From NCBI RefSeq assembly GCF_014640435.1, contig NZ_BMGY01000006.1:106692-170691 (forward strand): DNA of 64,000 nucleotides. The letters run 5' to 3'. The position numbers and the translations under genes are program-made. Shown piece by piece: positions 57,675 through 64,000 of this stretch. How positions within the stretch are numbered: position 1 is the stretch's first letter; each line of letters opens with the position of its first letter. Origin of the DNA: Hymenobacter frigidus. Its GTDB lineage: Bacteria; Bacteroidota; Bacteroidia; Cytophagales; Hymenobacteraceae. The notes under the pieces were generated by a model that was given only the letters and a program-made list of their open reading frames with translations, was not told the DNA's origin and did not search any database.

Positions 57675-57870
57675 CCTGTCATAGCGAGGCGGAGCCGAAG
57701 CAATCCGTCCTGACAGTGCCAGTCACTTGCTGATGTGACAAACCTTTTCTCCGCTTCAACAAAAAGTCCCGGCACTGTGCAGTGTCGGGACTTTTTGTTT
57801 GTAAAAAGCGTCTGATTTTTACAGGATGGATTGCCGCGCTCCACTTCGTTCCGCTCGTAATAACAGGGCG
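57675..57870. repeat. Repeat arms flanking a terminator, second unit
   Basis: GTCATAGCGAGGCGGAGCCGAA...CAATCCGTCCTG on the left (key words GTCATAGCGAGGC and CAATCCGTCC) and GGATGGATTGCCGCGCTCCA on the right; TGTGACAAACC and a terminator lie between. Matches the unit at 44667-44850 and is also at a convergent gene junction. Confidence 0.75.
57761..57795. terminator. Bidirectional terminator, luxE-like/response regulator
   Basis: AAAAAGTCCCGGCACTG / CAGTGTCGGGACTTTTT, strong hairpin with A5 and T5 on the two sides. Confidence 0.92.
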
Positions 57871-57876
57871 TGGAAC

Positions 57877-59040
57877 CTACTTCCCGGCAAATGCCTGCGC
57901 GTCGCCTTCTGAAATCGTGTCGTCGCTCATAATCACGAGCCGTTCCACCACATTGCGCAGCTCGCGGATATTGCCGCGCCAGTCCAGTCCCTTGAGGTAT
58001 TCGAGCGCGGCGGCGTCGATTTTCTTGGGTTTGTTGCCGTAGTCGGCCGCGATGTCGTTGAGGAACTTCTGAATCAACTCCGGAATATCATCGCGCCGGT
58101 CGTTCAGAGCCGGTACTTGGATTAGAATGACTGAGAGGCGGTGGTACAGGTCTTCGCGAAAATTGCGGTCGGCGATTTCCTGCATCAGGTTTTTATTGGT
58201 GGCGGCGAGGACGCGCACGTTCACCGAAATTTCCTTTTCGCCACCTACACGGGTGATTTTGCTTTCCTGCAACGCCCGCAGCACCTTGGCCTGGGCCGAC
58301 AGGCTCATATCGCCGATTTCGTCCAGGAAAAGCGTGCCGCCATCGGCCTGCTCAAACTTGCCGATGCGCTGCTTTATAGCCGAGGTGAAGGAGCCTTTCT
58401 CGTGGCCGAATAGCTCGCTTTCAATCAACTCCGACGGGATGGCGGCGCAGTTTACTTCCACCATGGGGCCTTGGGCGCGTTGGCTGAGCTCGTGCAGCTG
58501 GCGGGCCACCATTTCCTTGCCGGCCCCGTTGGGGCCGGTAATCAGGACGCGGGCATCGGTGGGGGCTACTTTTTCAATGGCTTTGCGCACAGCCCCAAGG
58601 GCGGCCGAAGACCCCACCATTTCCGAGCCTTTCGAGACGGAAAGCTTCTTTTTCAGCGTCTTGGTTTCGCTCACCAGCTTGGTGCGGTCCAGGGCATTAC
58701 GGACGGTGACGAGGAGGCGGTTGAGGTCGGGGGGCTTGGACAGGAAGTCGTACGCGCCTTTCTTGGTGGCTTCCACGGCCGTGTCGATGCTGCCGTGGGC
58801 CGATACCATGATGAAGGCGGCGTCGGTGCCCATGGCCTGGGCACGGGTCAGGACTTCGAGACCGTCCATCTTGGGCATTTTGATGTCGCAGAGCACCACG
58901 TCGTACTTCTGTTGAATGAGCATGTCGAGGCCGGCCGGGCCGTCCTCGGCCTGGTCAACCTTATAGTTTTCAAATTCCAGAATCTCCTTCAGCGTGTTGC
59001 GGATGGCTTTTTCGTCGTCGATGATGAGAATGCGGGGCAT
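57877..59040 (-). CDS. NtrC-type response regulator lacking a DNA-binding domain
   Basis: 387 residues. Receiver domain 1-120 with the phospho-acceptor Asp in VVLCDIKMPKMDG (D52). Sigma-54-activator AAA+ domain from about 145: Walker A GPNGAGKE, the sigma-54-contacting loop as GSFTSA rather than GAFTGA, Walker B GGTLFLDEIGDM, and the arginine-finger region NIRELRNVVERL. The protein stops at DAQAFAGK with no Fis-type helix-turn-helix. It may act from solution or with other activators. No sensor kinase is adjacent. ATG at 59040 is the family start (PRILIIDDE). Confidence 0.88.
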   Translation of the reverse strand: MPRILIIDDEKAIRNTLKEILEFENYKVDQAEDGPAGLDMLIQQKYDVVLCDIKMPKMDGLEVLTRAQAMGTDAAFIMVSAHGSIDTAVEATKKGAYDFLSKPPDLNRLLVTVRNALDRTKLVSETKTLKKKLSVSKGSEMVGSSAALGAVRKAIEKVAPTDARVLITGPNGAGKEMVARQLHELSQRAQGPMVEVNCAAIPSELIESELFGHEKGSFTSAIKQRIGKFEQADGGTLFLDEIGDMSLSAQAKVLRALQESKITRVGGEKEISVNVRVLAATNKNLMQEIADRNFREDLYHRLSVILIQVPALNDRRDDIPELIQKFLNDIAADYGNKPKKIDAAALEYLKGLDWRGNIRELRNVVERLVIMSDDTISEGDAQAFAGK

Positions 59041-59304
59041 GGAAATGAATCGGGTGAGTAGGGGGTCAAAGTAACGAAAGGCCCGGCGGACTATCACAGC
59101 GGGTTGCGGGTGCTGCTGCCATGCGGTATTTGCGAAGCCTCGTACAGGAGCAGAAATTATCGTGCGTCATGGAGAAAATACTTCGTAGACTTAGCACCGC
59201 ACCTACGCTCATAAATATAAAAAATGGCTATCTGGTTACGAAAATAGTCGTTTCCACTGGCCGACTTTTGAGCTGGCCGCGTTTCCAGCGGCCACTGGTA
59301 GCCA

Positions 59305-59336
59305 CAAAAAAGGGCTGACCAATGGCCAACCCCTTT
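59305..59336 (-). terminator. Terminator after the T9SS cargo gene
   Basis: Minus-strand hairpin GGGGTTGGCCATTGGTCAGCCC followed by T6 (stem quoted only for its core GGTTGGCC/GGTCAGCC), about 30 bp past the stop of the gene at 59365. Confidence 0.8.
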
Positions 59337-59364
59337 CAACTGGAACACAGCCATGCGCCGGTTC

Positions 59365-61992
59365 TTAGTCTACCTTCAGTCGCTGGCTCAGCGGGCCGCA
59401 GCGCAGCACATAGAGCCCGGCCGGGAGGCCTGTGAGCGACACAAGGGTTTCATTATCGGTAGCCGAGGCAGACTGGGTGCGAACCAGCCGGCCAACGGAA
59501 TCAAAAAGTTGAAGCGGGGCCGTGGGGGCCGGCCCGAGCACCCGCGCCCACACCGTGCCATGCGCGGGGTTGGGGTACACCTGCAGCTGCGCCGCATTAG
59601 CCGCCCCGTTTAGCGCCACGGTCCGCACCGGCGAGTAGGCGGCCGTGCCGTTGGTGTCGGTCTGGCGCAGGCGGTAGTAGAGCAGGTTGGCGCCGGCCGG
59701 CAGCTTGCCGTCGAGGAAGGTGTACGAGTGGGCGGTGTTGCTGGTGCCCGCGCCGTCCACGGTGCCCACATTCGCGAAGCCGCGGCCGTCGGTGCTCCGC
59801 TCCAGCGTGAAGCCGGCGTTATTAAGCTCCGTAGCCGTAGCCCAGGCCAGGCGCACGGCGGCCGGGCCTTCGGCGCGGGCCGTGAACTCGTGCAGCTGCA
59901 CGGGCAGCGGGGCGTTGCCTTCGAGCAAGGCCCCAATTACAAGTGATTGCGCCGGGCCTTTATAGTTCTCCGCGTTGTTGATAAAGGTCGATGCGCCTGG
60001 GTTGGTGCTGTTGTAATCAAAAACGTAGGCGTAGTAGTTGGTGTTGGAATTCAGGCCGGTAACGGTTGCCGCAGGGGCACCGCCCGTGAATACCACGTAG
60101 TAAACGCGGCCCTGGCTGTCCTGCAGCGTGCTCTGCCCGCTGCCTTGGAAAGTGCCGCCGCTGGAGTTGTAGTCGGTGCCGTCGCTCGGCATTACATCGG
60201 GCACGCTGAGCGTGGCGCTGGTGCTGATGAGCACGAGGTGAAACTCGCCGTAGCCCGAAAGCGCGGCGTCGGGCGTGAAGGCGATGGAAGCCGAAGCGTC
60301 GCCCTTGCTGCGGGTGGAGGTGAAGGGTGTGTCGCGGGTCGGCTCCACGTCGATGGCCGTGCCGCGCAGCTTGTTGGCGTCCGTGCTTGAGAACATGCTC
60401 ACGATGGGCGTCACCGTATTGGCCGGGGCGGCCGTCACGTCGGGCGTGAGGTACTGCAGCACCGCCTGGGCGGCTCCCACCCGGTTGGGCGCGTAAATCA
60501 CGTAAATATCCCGGTCGATAATGTTAGTCATGGGGTCCGGGTTGAGCTCGATGTAGCTGGAGCCCGGCACCGCCGGGTCGGTGTACGTCACGCCATCGGT
60601 CGAAATTCGAAACTGGGCGTAGCCGTCGGGGTTGCCCAGCGCGCCCATCGACTCGCCCGAAACCGAGATGCGGACGGGGTTGCGCACCAGCTCGGCATGA
60701 ATGCGAATCAGCTGCGAAGTGGACTGCACACTTGACCCGATAACGAGCGGAGCGGGCTTGGTATAAATGGTGCGCGACTCGATGCTGCCAATGCTATTGG
60801 CCTGCACGATAGCGGCCCTCGACGTGGCGGGCTCGCTGTCGAAGGTCACGCCGGTTCCGCTTTCGGTGCCGGCCACCAGGGGTACGTAGCGCACGTACAC
60901 CGTCGTGTTGTTTACGGTGCCGTCCATGGCCGGAATCGTAATGGTGTTGCCGGTAGTGCTACCGGGCGTGCCGTTGCCCAGGCCGCCGAAGGCCGCATCC
61001 AGCGAAACCTGAAAATTATTGGGCGCGCGCACCGTGATGCCATTCACGAGAAAGCTGCCGCTCACAATTAAGGTCTGGTTGGCAGAGGCTTTTTCCGGCA
61101 CTGTGCTGAAGGGCATCAGGGGCTGGCCGCCGCTGGTGCTCACAGTGAAAGTGGAAGAGGTATTGGTACCGGTGAAGGGGTTGTTGCCGGTCACTTGCAC
61201 CACGTTATCGGGGGCTGCTATGGCTGTGCCGCTGGTTGCGGTGATGGTGCCCGTGAAATTGCTTTGGCTGGGAATCGGGCCCACGATACGGGCCTCGATG
61301 GTGGTTGCGGGGACTTTGCCGTTGACTGGTGCAATGGTGAGTGAAGTCGCAAATGCACTGTTGGACACCGCCGGATTGCGCACCTGAATGGCCCCCGACG
61401 CCGTGCCGCCCGTGAGCGCCGTGGTCAGCGTGAGGAGGGTGACTAGATTATCGCCGCCCACCACGAAGGTTTTCGTCTGGCCCGAGCCGGTTTGCGAAAC
61501 GGCTCCGAACGGTAGGGTGGTAGGGTCAACAAATACATATGGTCCGGCGGGGGCGGTGCCGGTCACGGCCGCCCTTTGCGTAGTTGCGCCCGGGTTCGAA
61601 ACCTGCACATCGTCGGCGTACGAGCCGGTGTTTGCCACGGGGGCAAACCGAACATCAACCGCTACGGGGCCAACATTGACCGCGCTCGAAGGCAGGTCAA
61701 CGGCCTGAGTGGAGAACGCAGCGGTCCCCGTTCGGATTTCAAAACCCGCAGGGGCTGTCACCGTGATGTTGCCGCTCAAGCCGGTCCCGCTCACCAGGAA
61801 GGTTTGCAGAGCTGACGTACGGCCCACGGGCACCGTGCCGAAATCCTTCAATGGCAAGGTGTTGTTGGGTGCTGGCTGCAGCGTGATGGACTGGGCCCGC
61901 AACGCCGCCGGCGCCAGTACACTTAGCAGCAGCATGAGCAGATACACGCCCGGAAACGGGCGGGAACGCGCGAATAAGTAGATTTTATTCAT
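59365..61992 (-). CDS. Large secreted protein with T9SS sorting domain
   Basis: 875 residues. N-terminal signal peptide (YLLMLLLSVLAPAALRAQ). The body is Ser/Thr/Gly/Val-rich and repetitive: several Ig-like or choice-of-anchor-type units with F-G-T/A-V-P...G-x-x-S/T...F-x-V-S-G pattern (about residues 40-130, 140-230, 280-360, 410-520), a lipid- or fibronectin-like stretch, and about residue 720 a WATATELNNAGFTLERSTDG segment. The last 80 residues are the type A sorting domain (LQVYPNPAHGTVWA ... LPAGLYVLRC). Exported by the type IX secretion system, surface-attached or released; function unknown. Confidence 0.9.
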   Translation of the reverse strand: MNKIYLFARSRPFPGVYLLMLLLSVLAPAALRAQSITLQPAPNNTLPLKDFGTVPVGRTSALQTFLVSGTGLSGNITVTAPAGFEIRTGTAAFSTQAVDLPSSAVNVGPVAVDVRFAPVANTGSYADDVQVSNPGATTQRAAVTGTAPAGPYVFVDPTTLPFGAVSQTGSGQTKTFVVGGDNLVTLLTLTTALTGGTASGAIQVRNPAVSNSAFATSLTIAPVNGKVPATTIEARIVGPIPSQSNFTGTITATSGTAIAAPDNVVQVTGNNPFTGTNTSSTFTVSTSGGQPLMPFSTVPEKASANQTLIVSGSFLVNGITVRAPNNFQVSLDAAFGGLGNGTPGSTTGNTITIPAMDGTVNNTTVYVRYVPLVAGTESGTGVTFDSEPATSRAAIVQANSIGSIESRTIYTKPAPLVIGSSVQSTSQLIRIHAELVRNPVRISVSGESMGALGNPDGYAQFRISTDGVTYTDPAVPGSSYIELNPDPMTNIIDRDIYVIYAPNRVGAAQAVLQYLTPDVTAAPANTVTPIVSMFSSTDANKLRGTAIDVEPTRDTPFTSTRSKGDASASIAFTPDAALSGYGEFHLVLISTSATLSVPDVMPSDGTDYNSSGGTFQGSGQSTLQDSQGRVYYVVFTGGAPAATVTGLNSNTNYYAYVFDYNSTNPGASTFINNAENYKGPAQSLVIGALLEGNAPLPVQLHEFTARAEGPAAVRLAWATATELNNAGFTLERSTDGRGFANVGTVDGAGTSNTAHSYTFLDGKLPAGANLLYYRLRQTDTNGTAAYSPVRTVALNGAANAAQLQVYPNPAHGTVWARVLGPAPTAPLQLFDSVGRLVRTQSASATDNETLVSLTGLPAGLYVLRCGPLSQRLKVD

Positions 61993-62322
61993 GATTTTGA
62001 TATATAAGTGGTTGGCTTATAAGCTGGTGGAATGTAGTGGTTGTAGAACCGTAGAATTGTGGTTTTTGCCGCTCCTGAAACTTTCTACTGAATGGCAATC
62101 GAAGGGCTTCGGGAGAGAAGTTTCTAACCAGGTGGTGACCAATTCCATCAATTGAAAGAATGCCGGTCGTACAAATGGAAACACAAAATTATTTCCTTCC
62201 TGCCCCAGCTTTCTTCAAAAAACCTCCCCTAATTGCGGTAGTGCAGCCATTGGGGCCAGCCCTGGCGCGGGCAGTTGGCAGGGCTTTATTGCCTGCGCAA
62301 CTTTTCCGGCGAATTCAACCAC
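61993..62322. other. Intergenic region without a supported gene
   Basis: About 330 bp upstream of the T9SS gene and downstream of the rnpB terminator. It must hold the T9SS-gene promoter. An open frame at 62160 has no recognisable product. Confidence 0.5.
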
Positions 62323-62359
62323 AAAAAGAGGCCGCCCTGTTGCCAGGGCGGCCTCTTTA
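62323..62359 (-). terminator. Terminator after rnpB
   Basis: GAGGCCGCCCTG / CAGGGCGGCCTC perfect stem; on the minus strand it ends in CTCTTTTTG. It follows the 3' end of the RNase P RNA by a few bases. Confidence 0.92.
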
Positions 62360-62365
62360 TATTGG

Positions 62366-62817
62366 GTGATGGGTCTGTAAGCCGGGTTTTGTCCGCTGCC
62401 GAGGCAGCTGCCCCACCATTTATCTAGGCCAGTCGTTGCCGAAAGGCTCCATCAACCTACCCGCTGGCGCCGGACGAGCCGCCCGGAGCCGATGCTTCCG
62501 AAGAAGCGCCGGCGTACCAGCTTATTTGGTCTTTCAACCCCTGAGGTTTACCCAGCCGGAACGGTCACCCGCCCGCTGGTGCGCTCTTACCGCACCTTTT
62601 CACCCTTACCTACTGCGACTGAGTGGCTGAGTGCCGGAGTGATTCTGTTCACTCAGTTACTCTTTCGCTCAGTCACCGTCTGGCGGTAATTTTCTGTGGC
62701 ACTTGCTGTCCTGGGTTGCGTTATGCGCGCCAGTCCTTCCCGTTAGGAAGCAAGGTGCTCTGCGTTGCCCGGACTTTCCTCGTCGCCCGAAAGCGCCGCG
62801 GTGGGGCGACCCATCAC
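62366..62817 (-). ncRNA. rnpB: RNase P RNA, class A, with expanded P12-like arm
   Basis: Catalytic RNA of RNase P, which matures tRNA 5' ends. On the minus strand the 5' end pairs with the 3' end as P1 (GTGATGGGTC / GACCCATCAC). Conserved blocks: GAGGAAAGTCCGGGC near the 5' end, the CR-II/III region GGTGAAAAGGTGCGGTAAGA with GCGCACC, GGTAAACC, and near the 3' end ACAAAACCCGGCTTACAGAC. Between the 5' conserved domain and GGTGAAAAGG is an arm (about 62620-62690) made of ACTGAG/CTCAGT repeats not found in the standard RNA. Length about 452 nt. Confidence 0.93.
62617..62688. repeat. ACTGAGTG repeat inside rnpB
   Basis: On + the arm reads GACTGAGTGGCTGAGTGCCG, a short loop near TTCTGT, then TCACTCAGTTACTCTTTCGC and TCAGTCACC. 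The inverse arms match the dispersed repeat between amn and the HsdR-N gene (47527-47632), suggesting that repeat entered the RNase P helix. Confidence 0.8.
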
Positions 62818-62898
62818 TGCGGGCAAAGGTAAAAGGAGTTGTTCAAAGCGCACCCTCTTCTAAGCCATGTCGCCCATTTCTGCCTTCATTCAAGGCAT

Positions 62899-62932
62899 AA
62901 AAAAGCCCCTTGTACATAACAAGGGGCTTTTT
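62899..62932 (-). terminator. Terminator upstream of rnpB, after the 63035 lipoprotein gene
   Basis: AAAAAGCCCCTTG / CAAGGGGCTTTTT hairpin with a 7-nt loop, A- and T-tracts on both sides. It ends transcription from the lipoprotein gene before rnpB. Confidence 0.9.
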
Positions 62933-63034
62933 AACTACAAGCTAGCAGCTACCGGATTTATCCGGAAACAACCAACTCAATACTGCGTGGGCAATGCAAA
63001 CAGCTGAACTGTAATTACATTATCCAGTGTATTA

Positions 63035-63541
63035 CTAAATCTTAGTGGCGGTGATTTTCAGGAAGGCGTTTCCGTCAATGTCCACTTTGAAATCCGATTC
63101 AATGTTGTAGCCAACAAGTTCGGGCACAGAGCCGAAGGTGGTTGAGGCATTTTCAAAGCGGTAAGGCCATGACGGTGCACCGCCGCCATATTGCGAAATA
63201 AACCCGCCATTGGCATCTAAAATGGGGAGGACAAAGTTAGAGGCGGTAAGCGGGGCCACACTACGGAGCTGATAGATAACCTTTTTGGCGCCAGCGGGAA
63301 TTACATTAGTGACCCGCATAATTAACGTGGAGGGGTCTGTCGTGGGGAAGAACCCGAACATGCCGTCGCCATAACCAAACGTAGTTATAATGGCGCCTTC
63401 CTGCAAGTAGGTAGGGGTAACTGCATCCGCAGAGTTTGCGGTCAAGGCGGGCGCAGGCGCTACATTCTCTTTGCTGCAACCTGAGAGGAAGAGAACAGCA
63501 GCCATGGCTGCTAATGCGGGGATACGTATAAAGTTTGTCAT
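63035..63541 (-). CDS. Hypothetical lipoprotein
   Basis: 168 residues. Signal peptide with lipobox IPALAAMAAVLFLSGC, then YLQEGAIITTFGYGDGMFGF, RVTNVIPAGAKKVIYQLRSV and a beta-rich end (NIESDFKVDIDGNAFLKITA). No family recognised; the size and composition are like other small surface lipoproteins here. A 100-bp gap with a terminator separates it from rnpB. Confidence 0.78.
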   Translation of the reverse strand: MTNFIRIPALAAMAAVLFLSGCSKENVAPAPALTANSADAVTPTYLQEGAIITTFGYGDGMFGFFPTTDPSTLIMRVTNVIPAGAKKVIYQLRSVAPLTASNFVLPILDANGGFISQYGGGAPSWPYRFENASTTFGSVPELVGYNIESDFKVDIDGNAFLKITATKI

Positions 63542-64000
63542 GTTGAGTAAAAATTAATTTTGATGTTTAAACGTTGTTTGATGATGTGAATTTGGGGTGA
63601 AAAAATATGACTTCAAAATTTTTGTAGAAAATTTCTATAAAAATTTTTTTACAAAAAAGTGGAGATAGAACATTCCGTAGCTAAGAAGTTAAAATTATGA
63701 AATTTTGACTATAAATTATTGCACTAAACCGTTTTGACTTTTTTTGACATCTCGCTCGCTTTTTTTTAAGAGTACCCAGGCCAGGTGCTTGCTGATTGCC
63801 GGCTGGCAAGGGGCCTCATCTACACACTGTGCACACTAAGCCAGCAAGTAGAAGGCTACTTAAATCAATTTGGGTACTGCAGCCGGCTATTGGATAGCTA
63901 GGCAAAAGGGTAAATCCAGGCCGCAACACCTAATTGTCTCGTCCGGCTATTTGTTGACAGGAATAAGGCAAGGGCCCCGCTCGGATTTTCCGGCGGGGCT
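63542..64000. other. AT-rich intergenic region at the window end
   Basis: Positions 63542-63770 are markedly AT-rich with long A and T runs (for example AAATTTTTTTACAAAAAAG near 63640), which suggests a promoter or curved DNA upstream of the lipoprotein gene. From 63780 the composition returns to normal. A GC-rich palindrome starts near 63973 (GCCCCGC / GCGGGGC), probably a terminator arm of a gene beyond the edge. No gene seen. Confidence 0.5.

Overview
The window is a GC-rich chromosomal segment of a Bacteroidota bacterium, most likely Hymenobacter or a close relative in the Hymenobacteraceae. The evidence is a 3' half of the dcw cell-wall/division cluster in Cytophagales order, a protein with a type IX secretion (T9SS) sorting domain, TAnnTTTG-type -7 promoter motifs, almost no Shine-Dalgarno sequences, and families typical of the phylum (fused E1 alpha/beta dehydrogenase, DUF1573, DUF2490, UMF1 transporter, many small lipoproteins). 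No complete insertion sequence, transposase, phage or CRISPR array is visible.

Layout. (1) 1-11.7 kb: murE (cut by the window edge)-mraY-murD-ftsW-murG-murC-ftsQ-ftsA-ftsZ, all on +, closed by a strong terminator. These make the lipid-linked peptidoglycan precursor and the divisome core. The intergenic gaps are filled with palindromic repeats. (2) 11.8-16.9 kb: an AT-rich lipoprotein gene between integron-cassette-like inverted repeats, an acyltransferase, a YebC regulator, a truncated arginase-family gene with an 11-bp tandem repeat, and an MBL-fold hydrolase. (3) 17.3-23.1 kb: a six-BON-domain protein, an MlaE/MlaF/MlaD-type lipid ABC transporter, a two-domain universal stress protein and a group III truncated haemoglobin. 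(4) 23.4-33 kb: Rof, DUF2490 protein, a urocanate-hydratase (hutU) remnant, an F420-type NADP oxidoreductase, a 132-bp element with perfect 22-bp inverted ends, two intact PAP2 phosphatases plus a probable third decayed copy, a flavin monooxygenase and a secreted peroxiredoxin. (5) 33-40 kb: metabolism and stress genes (pncA, SDR, GNAT, Ohr, mqo, asparaginase) and tRNA-Ser(GGA). (6) 40-48.6 kb: a tightly coupled DUF3696-type AAA ATPase and PIN-like nuclease pair, UMF1 transporter, DinB, amidohydrolase, AMP nucleosidase and an HsdR-N-type protein. (7) 48.6-64 kb: LTA-synthase-like sulfatase, ald, VOC protein, DUF1573 protein, fused E1 dehydrogenase, LuxE-like protein, NtrC-type response regulator, T9SS cargo, RNase P RNA and a lipoprotein.

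The most interesting items are the ATPase/PIN pair (possible two-gene nuclease or defence module with a compositionally foreign middle), the RNase P RNA whose P12-like arm carries a dispersed palindromic repeat also found between amn and the HsdR-N gene, the cassette-like AT-rich lipoprotein, the remnants of two probable histidine-degradation genes, and several families of dispersed palindromes that dominate the non-coding DNA. Product names rest on motif recognition by eye; no database search was run.
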